The notes under the pieces were generated by a model. It worked only from the letters and a program-made list of their open reading frames with translations. It searched no databases and was not told the DNA's origin. 64,000 bases of DNA from Calycina herbarum (taxonomy: Eukaryota > Ascomycota > Leotiomycetes > Helotiales > Pezizellaceae), in NCBI GenBank assembly GCA_001414485.1, contig LLEY01000025.1:310001-374000 (forward strand), read 5' to 3'. How positions within the stretch are numbered: the stretch's first letter is position 1; each line of letters starts with the position of its first letter. The position numbers were made by a program, and so were the translations under genes. Positions 57,780 through 64,000 of this stretch are shown one piece after another.

Positions 57780-58667
57780 TCAACCAGCCAACTCCCTCGG
57801 CCCCCTATCCTTCTCCCTCTCCCCAGCATCCCCCATTTCACTCCCCACCACCCCGGCGGATACTTCGTGAGTTTGCGCCAGCGCCCTATTTTTCCAAGTC
57901 TCCATACTATCCTGCCACCCCTTCAAATCCTTCGCCTGTTGTTCCGCCGTTTCCCGCCAAGTATTCAAATCCCGCTGTACCTCCTCATACTGCCTTTTTC
58001 CTTTCCTCCTTTGCCAAAGGAATAACACCGAAAGTAACAATAACAGAACTCCAAGAGGGACCCCGACTGCTGCTCCGACAGTGGCGGATTTTGAGGTGCA
58101 TGATTGGTTCGATGATGCTGCCGAAGCAGCAGATGTTGGAGAGGAGGTGGGAATTGTTGAGGGGGTAGAGGTCGACGATGTGATGGTATCGGAGAGATTA
58201 CCGGTAATTTTCCAAGCCGTCGGATTTCCCACGATTAACCCAAAAGTCTTACTCGAATTCGAACAATCTCCATCAATACCACAAACCCAGTTCACTCCAT
58301 TGTTGCCGGAACATGGTTTCAGGAAGTTGAAACTACTTTGAGTTCCTAGAAGAAATGGGTCAGTCACCTGTCTATTAAACCACACGCAGACAAAGTCGAC
58401 TTGGAAAAAGTAAGACATACCAGAGAAATCCCCCGTACTTGCGACACAATTCTTCGGACACGCAGAACTCTTAAACGTGGAATCCGTACACCCACCCCGA
58501 TAAATCAATCCATTCCCACTCAAACAAAGTCCATTCCCCGTACACGTTTCCCCATACGCACAACAGGGACTCTGCGCCGCGGTCGGGTCGCATGATACGA
58601 ATTGAGGGGAGACAGATTTTCCATTCGTTTGGCCATCTGGAAACCAGCATACGGAGGAGTTGGCCAT
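57780..58667 (-). CDS. type I membrane protein with Cys-rich ectodomain
   Basis: From ATG 58667 the ectodomain has about 12 Cys (CDPTAAQSPCCAYGETCTGN, then 'CLSGNGLIYRGGCTD', 'CPKNC', 'NWVCGIDGDC'). A Ser/Thr-rich stalk (about 185-215 unspliced), one transmembrane helix (AAVGVPLGVLLLLLSVLFLW), a stop-transfer RRKGKR and a cytosolic coiled-coil tail rich in Glu/Gln (YEEVQRDLNTWRETAEQQAK) follow. A 75-nt stretch at 58346-58420 has good intron signals (GTATGT...TTCTAG); splicing gives 270 aa and 'DFSGTQSSFNF'. Because 75 is a multiple of three with no stop, an unspliced form (295 aa) is also open. N-terminal targeting is not a textbook signal peptide. Such proteins are common in Leotiomycetes and may sense the wall (inference). 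Confidence 0.85.
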   Translation of the reverse strand: MANSSVCWFPDGQTNGKSVSPQFVSCDPTAAQSPCCAYGETCTGNGLCLSGNGLIYRGGCTDSTFKSSACPKNCVASTGDFSGMSYFFQVDFVCVWFNRQVTDPFLLGTQSSFNFLKPCSGNNGVNWVCGIDGDCSNSSKTFGLIVGNPTAWKITGNLSDTITSSTSTPSTIPTSSPTSAASAASSNQSCTSKSATVGAAVGVPLGVLLLLLSVLFLWQRRKGKRQYEEVQRDLNTWRETAEQQAKDLKGWQDSMETWKNRALAQTHEVSAGVVGSEMGDAGEREKDRGPRELAG

Positions 58668-59889
58668 GATGTGCGGAACTGGTGAAAAGGAAGGAGGGAG
58701 AAGTCAAGACGCGTAAAAGCAAATTAATTGACGGAAGTGAGATTTGTCGTTACGTAGAACAAAAAAGTGAGAGGGGAGGGATATGTAAGATACTTAACCC
58801 ATCCCTCCCAGACCCCAAAACACCGCCATCCACCTTCAAAAAATTGTACGTGAAGCCATCACAGGATTTCCCCTCCGTGCCTCTTTCCTCTCCATATATA
58901 TCCACAAACCCTCACTTAGCTGACGGTCACATACTCTAATTGGGATTTCTCCCGCTGCTGACAGGCCACTAAGCCCCCTGCTCGAGCCTCATCGTGAACA
59001 ATGCATAAACGTGGGGTCCAGGATGGATTACGCGCCCAACCATTTCATTGGTTATTCGTGTAAAATCTCACGATAGATAGTTGTGATTGGTTAGGAGTGA
59101 TGATTTACAGGAGATAAGGTTCATTTCTGAAGTACTCGGTGAGATTTTGGATATCCGTGGTGGTGGCTATAAAATTCCAGCAAATACGAGATGCAGGAGA
59201 CATGAAACGGACAAAAATATGATAAGAGATATGAGGATCTTGTTCGATAAATGGTATATAATCTTGGAATCCCAAACTATATAATTCTGCTCCCTCGAGA
59301 TTGAATAGCATTGTTGATGCGAGATTGAGACCCCAAAAGTCTGTCGTAAAGTATACGACCGTGTTGCTTGGTATCCACAAAGTGTATTTCAATCTCGCTC
59401 AGAACCGTCTAATCCAAAATGATTTTCAACGGGGTGGCGGTACTCCGTTTGAATATTCGTGTCTTCGGCGGTCAAAGACTCGATGCAGAGTTGCCAACAA
59501 TAGTACCATCAGTGGGTTATGCGATATGCCCTATCCGGAATATTTATTCCATGGCAATCACTAGTATTAGGTTAATAAGAATAATAATAAATTAGAGAAG
59601 GGGGAGGGAACCTACCTCGGATTTTGCCAGCGTTCGTGTTTTCAAAGTCTACTGAAATTCGATTTTGGGGCTGGGTATCGAATAGTAGTTGGCGTGTAAA
59701 ACGAAAGCAGGGTGATTTTGATCTGTTTGGATTGTTCGACCCCTTTTCGAGACTTATACTGCCAGCGCATCTCGCCGCAGGTCCCACGTCAACATCAATA
59801 TGGCTTGGTTGCATTTCCTCTTCTTTGATGTCGAGTCTTCAGCCACCACGATGAAATGCTTTTCCCATAGCGGGATTGCGACTTTCCAA
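58668..59889. other. gene-free spacer
   Basis: Promoter of the membrane-protein gene at the left; otherwise AT-rich, with no supportable coding frame. Confidence 0.5.
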
Positions 59890-61052
59890 TCAGTAATCCC
59901 TATGATCCTTCAAACAGGTGCTGCTGAAAAGCACTCTGCATCTCGCACTTCGAAGAATATTTTCCGTTCCACCGATGATATTCTCAAACTGAGATTCTTC
60001 GCTTGAAGCTCCTTTTCCATCCCCTTCATAGACGCTGCTCGCGTATCCCAATTCTTTTGATGGGGTATAGTGATGCATAACTTCGGGGTTGACCACTAGA
60101 CAATCGAGGTCCTTTGATTGGCATCCTTGCAGCAATCGAATATCGAATGCTTCGTTTCCACCTTTCCCAGCCCATTGAAGGACCTTTTCAGCCCCCTTTC
60201 GTGTAACCGCGTATCCAAAGGTACAGACTGGGTTTACGCCTCGTTGAATTGCCCTCTTGCCGGCATCGATGTTGTACATATATTTGTTTGACCATCCAGT
60301 GTAAAGTTTTGCTGGTAGCACAGCCGAGTCTTCGTATTCGATTCTGTGCGTGTCGGCATCGGTATGCTCACCACAGTGTCCAATCCACAAGATATCCCAG
60401 GAATGACCATATGGGCTTGTATCAGTAGCGTTAACCTCCGTGAAGCGACGGACGTTATCTGAGATTAGTCTCATCTGCTCCTTGATATTGAGATCCCAAT
60501 CTACATCATCCTCAACAATCAAGGTAGTCTCGAAATTGTTGGTTACCACATATTTGAGGAGATCGAGGTGGGCGATCCATGCATAAGCAGAACCATTTGA
60601 TGGCTGTTTCCCAGTGTTCGATTGTATTTTCCGGAAGGCATCTACCAATTCCGGGGTTGGGTGAGTCTGCTTTGGTATTTCAATGTTAAGACCGGTGTAG
60701 TCTGCTGCTGCAATAAGCCCGCGGGTCCTCCAGCTGGGACCGTGCGATAGAGCCAGCATTTTGTGAAACTAGATCATGTTAGTCGGGTCGTAGATGGATA
60801 AATCGACGCAGAGGAGAACAAGAAACATACACCGAGGGTGGAATTTCCAGCGTCCACTCTCATTTGCCACAAATCCCGAGCAGTAAAGTCGCATGTTGAC
60901 CTAAAGGGAAAGTCGCCAATCATATAATAATAAATCAACATAGAGACGAGAAAGGCGGCTATCAAAGCTCGAATGCGCTCGTTGATACTTCTACGAGATG
61001 TTCGTCCATAAAGTGGTGTAACGATCTTCTTTGGTGATATTGATCGAAACAT
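59890..61052 (-). CDS. GT25-family glycosyltransferase (type II membrane protein), 366 aa
   Basis: Exons 61052-60831 and 60768-59890; the 62-nt intron (GTATGT...CTAG) joins 'NSTLGFHKMLALSHGPSWRT'. Spliced 1101 nt, 366 aa. The ATG at 61052 puts a basic cytosolic stub (RTSRRSINERIR) before a single signal-anchor helix at about 27-45 (ALIAAFLVSMLIYYYMI), a Golgi-type topology. The catalytic region has 'AYAWIAHLDLLKYVV' and the acidic metal-binding motif 'LIVEDDVDWD' (Glu160-Asp162), then 'SWDILWIGHCGEHTD' and 'GYAVTRKGAEKVL'. GT25 enzymes include LPS and collagen galactosyltransferases. Fungal acceptors are unknown. Confidence 0.9.
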
Positions 61053-63017
61053 GTTTCCGGTATTTCCGGCGCGCAACAAATTCGAAATCAGGAATGAGAA
61101 GCAGACATGCAAAGGAAAGTTCAGGGAAGAATTTGAGTGTAGAAAAGAAACAGAAAAGAGTGTGGAAGAGCAGAAGACGAAAAGGATTTGCTGCGCCAGA
61201 CCAACACCAAAGGCCCACACGGCCCATTATATCAAGTGAAGCCTTTTCGTGATATTTCCGAGGTCGCTGGAGATTTCTTTGAGGTCAAACTGACGGGATT
61301 AATTGGGATCTACGGACTAGCTCCCAGGCATGAAACGTTGGTTGGCTGTAAGGAGGTCATAATTGGGCGATTTGTTCGAATGACTGTGGCTTGCATGAAT
61401 CCTCCAAGATCCTCCCTTGTTGGTAACCAACCAACATGGTTGGGCGTGGGGAAGCACAACATGACGACGCCAAGCTGGCAGTTGGAAAGCAGCAAAACCC
61501 ACGACGATCCCCGGAACGCACCTTCATAAGTGCAGCGCATGTACGAGGAACCGGGCTGTGATTTGCCTTTGCTGCTGGCCTTCGTCTCCTTTCTCCAAAG
61601 ATCAACAACGGAACGCATAAGTAGAAGTGAGGCCGGATCAGAGCGGGAGGCGGTCAAATTCTTCGCGATCCACATTGAAGCCGGAGGAACGGCCAAGACT
61701 CACGATGGCATCAAATCCGCCGAATTAGGCCACCAGAGAAAATTGTCAGGACGGGGATCATCAACCAGGAGGTGATAGTCCGAAGAGGCGCAGCGGTGCA
61801 CATGACTTGAACGCGAAATCTTTGGGCGATTGCATGTTGGTTGGAGAGGTGATGGGCATGTTGGAGTTGGAGTTGTTTGGGAAAAGAAGGAGGCTGTGAA
61901 ATTGAACGGCAGCGGATAAACTGATTTTACAGATTATCACGTGATTCGTACCCGAATGAGCACCCTTGAAGGACTTCCTGGTGGTCAACAACAATATTTT
62001 CAGTCACAGATGGAATTTCGTCTTTGAGCAATTTTCATTTTCCATTCAAGGGAGTTTTGGATCAAATGATACTCACTAACCTACTATTTGAAGATCTTTC
62101 CAACTACAGTAGATAAAAGCACGGTCAACAGAAACCCCCATATATCTGGACTTCATCAAAGTTTCACAAAACTTATATTCCAGAACGGCAGCCTGAGTAG
62201 AGCTTGGGAGTTTTTCAGCCATCTAAGGTGTAGAAGCTTGCTGTCGGAATTTGAGGTCTTCTACGCGAACTTTAATCATATATTTTACACTCATAGATAG
62301 TAATTATTTTCGTTTTGAGACAATATCTTAGTTTTACCTGTATTTTCCATTGGGGAAGATCCATGGTGCAAACATTGCAGGAGGTGATACAGCAACAAAC
62401 GGACATTTTCACTGCGGAACAGATTTCTTTTTGGCCAGAATAGCAATAGAATAGCAATCGCCTTGAGAATTTGCTACTGGCAGGTTTTGAGAAGCGAGGT
62501 AAAGTAAATCCTAAAAGCGAACGGTAGCCCAAAACCCCTTCTGTTTTGTCTGGCAAAGAAATGCGTTTGGTATACAGCATGTATACAGCAGTAGGTAGTA
62601 AAAGCCATGAAAGATTTGAGACTTGTGCCTTGCTACGAGTTGAACTAAAATCCCCTCAATACTTTTGGAGAGGTTTTTCGTTGTTCAACTACTAATGATG
62701 TGCAACAGAATATGCATGTCAGTCCCAAAGAGGGAATAGAGGGGTGGGTAGCTGAGATCACGGGAACTCAAACCCCTGATATGTATTTCTGCTTTTCTAA
62801 AAAATAACTAGAATTTTATTGTCAGAAAGTGAACGGACATTGTTAGAGGACGTAGATCTAAGGAGTTGAAAAGGAACCTACTTGTAAAAGAATGGATTGC
62901 GAAGGAGAACTTCACGTGAATTTCCGCCATTCTTGGCGTGTGTGCTTACGCTTCCTCTGAGAACTCTAACAGACATTTCCTTAATATCCAAACCAAATCA
63001 CAAACCCTTATACTGCC
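61053..63017. other. 2-kb gene-poor stretch
   Basis: Several short frames on both strands overlap one another (61310-61775) and show no family features. I call no gene. Confidence 0.45.
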
Positions 63018-63330
63018 CAGTGTGAACACAAACTACTCAACTACTCACTACTACTCGAGTAGTACTCTTGAGTAGTAGAGTAGAGTCTGAGTAGCGGGTC
63101 AGATAAGTAGAGTAGAGTAGTGACTTAAGACTACTCGAGTAGTCTTAAGTAGTCTTAGTAATATTTATATATTTGTATTTGTAAGGCTTATAAAGCTTAT
63201 TATTAGTAATATTAGTAGTTATATATAATAAAAACATCTTTTTATAATTACATAATTAATAGCTAATCTATTAAGACTATTATTAGAGAAGTTGATTAAC
63301 TGATTAATTGTTCTTACGCTGATTTACAGT
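63018..63330. mobile_element. partial hAT-type miniature element
   Basis: Starts CAGTGTGAACACAAACTACT, matching the right end (reverse complement) of the element at 44915-45348. The same GAGTAGAGTAGT/ACTACTCGAGTAGT subterminal motifs follow, then an AT-rich interior. I could not find the opposite terminus or an 8-bp duplication, so the right boundary is approximate and the copy is probably truncated. Confidence 0.65.
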
Positions 63331-63648
63331 AGTGCTCGTCGTGTACAGACCTGGCTGGATCATGACATTGATAAGAGAATACTACTTTTCAAATGCTTTT
63401 AACGCTGGATTCTGGATATGAAGCTCGTCAGCTTCTTGCCGAAGCCCTAACCTTCTAGACTCCAGTCTATTATATTATCAATGCGGAACATTTTTGATCG
63501 AGTCTGGGTTCAGTAAGAAACCCAGTAAGAAATGTCAAATGCTAGATAACTAGCGTTTGTAGGGAAACCATAATACCATTAACTAGTCTGTATTATTTCG
63601 TCAAGGCCTGGAGCTAGATAGTCAACCTGGAGATAACGGAATTGTTAT

Positions 63649-63938
63649 ATGTGGATCCAGAAAACCGCTCCGAATCGAGCTCTTGAAAATGTACTCACAG
63701 AAGGACGAAACACGTTTGGTTCTAACCCGATAGAGGTTATTGAGATGATCGGCTTCGCTAAAGGCCTTGAATGTACCGATGAGCGCAATAAAATCTATGG
63801 AGTCCTACTTTTGGCTCATGGCTGGCAAAAAATGATATTACTGTTGACTATTCCTTGACAGTCTCAGAAGCATTCACTCAGGCAGTGGTCTCACACCTCC
63901 GATTTTACGGCTCTGAATCATCTTCTTTAAAGGCTTAA
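63649..63938 (+). pseudogene. HET-domain protein fragment, frameshifted
   Basis: The frame reads 'GFAKGLECTDERNKIYGVLL' and then 'LAHGWQ'. This matches the region after the HET domain in which fungal proteins have a conserved '[CS]x[DE]xRD[KR]IYG[LV]L'. At an A-run (CAAAAAATG, about 63825) the frame must shift to continue 'NDITVDYSLTVSEAFTQAVV' and 'HLRFYGSESSSLKA', ending at TAA 63936-63938. The HET domain itself is not found upstream in this window, so it is a truncated relic. Confidence 0.65.
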
Positions 63939-64000
63939 TTATAGGCTTAATTAGTACTAGAGAGGCCTTTTTAGCCCTTTTACCCTTGTTACTCTTATAA

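Noticed and set aside
51870..61052. Secondary-metabolite or catabolic gene cluster
   Set aside because: The neighbours (aminopeptidase, DUF4419, orphan genes, membrane protein, GT25) lack a backbone synthase, pathway regulator or shared pathway.
61310..61775. Overlapping frames on both strands of 61-128 codons
   Set aside because: Mutually overlapping, with no motif, intron pattern or domain.
1..64000. tRNA and rRNA genes
   Set aside because: Scanning by eye for T-arm (GGTTCGANTCC) and box A signals gave no convincing cloverleaf; a tRNAscan-SE run would be decisive.

Overview
This window is nuclear DNA of a filamentous ascomycete (Pezizomycotina). A class within Leotiomycetes is my best guess, from family resemblance only. 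The evidence is short GT-AG introns (48-125 nt) with CTAAC/CTGAC-like branch sites, a Ras-associating/LRR/PP2C-type fungal adenylate cyclase, CRH-type GPI glycosidase, secreted M28 aminopeptidase, HET-domain and SAT4 (Pth11-like) relics, and AT-rich transposon remains. I assembled exon models by hand from reading frame, splice signals and phase; each coding sum quoted is divisible by three.

Layout. 1-8.9 kb is decayed accessory DNA: a broken 'ipa-like' gene with a HicA-like C-terminal domain, a TA-flanked inverted-repeat element, one intact SnoaL-like gene (minus) and a saponin-hydrolase-like pseudogene. 8.9-10.4 kb carries a CRH-family cell-wall transglycosylase (minus). A 2.7 kb gene-free leader precedes the adenylate cyclase (13.2-20.0 kb), which has two upstream ORFs, the second ending in an ATGA overlap with the main start. 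21.2-26.5 kb holds an acidic protein of unknown function, a RING-like protein and an aromatic aminotransferase. 26.5-29.5 kb is repeat-rich (43-bp minisatellite, AT-rich block). 29.5-35.4 kb: alpha/beta hydrolase (minus), SAT4-type pseudogene (minus), a 2EXR-like protein (minus) and the ribosome-biogenesis factor Utp18. 36.2-41.5 kb: HET pseudogene, a small Ser-rich gene, AT-rich DNA and a truncated Rho-like GTPase relic. 41.6-44.5 kb: GINS subunit Sld5 and a DUF2985 membrane protein. 44.7-45.5 kb: a degenerate satellite interrupted by a hAT-type miniature element with a perfect 8-bp target duplication.

46.0-50.1 kb, all minus strand, is a tandem array of small secreted, hydrophobic-tailed proteins (five related units plus a Gly-rich neighbour); one unit is split by a second copy of the inverted-repeat element. 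51.9-61.1 kb: seven-exon leucine aminopeptidase 1-like gene, DUF4419 gene (minus), a remarkable small gene built from three identical-length 45-nt phase-1 exons, an orphan two-exon gene (minus), a type I membrane protein (minus) and a GT25 glycosyltransferase (minus). 61-64 kb is gene-poor, with a second hAT-type fragment and a HET relic.

The housekeeping genes (CYR1, UTP18, SLD5, ARO8) are not functionally clustered. No secondary-metabolite cluster is visible. The most unusual object is the 55.8-56.5 kb micro-exon gene, whose exons encode 15-residue repeats and look like tandem exon-plus-intron duplications.
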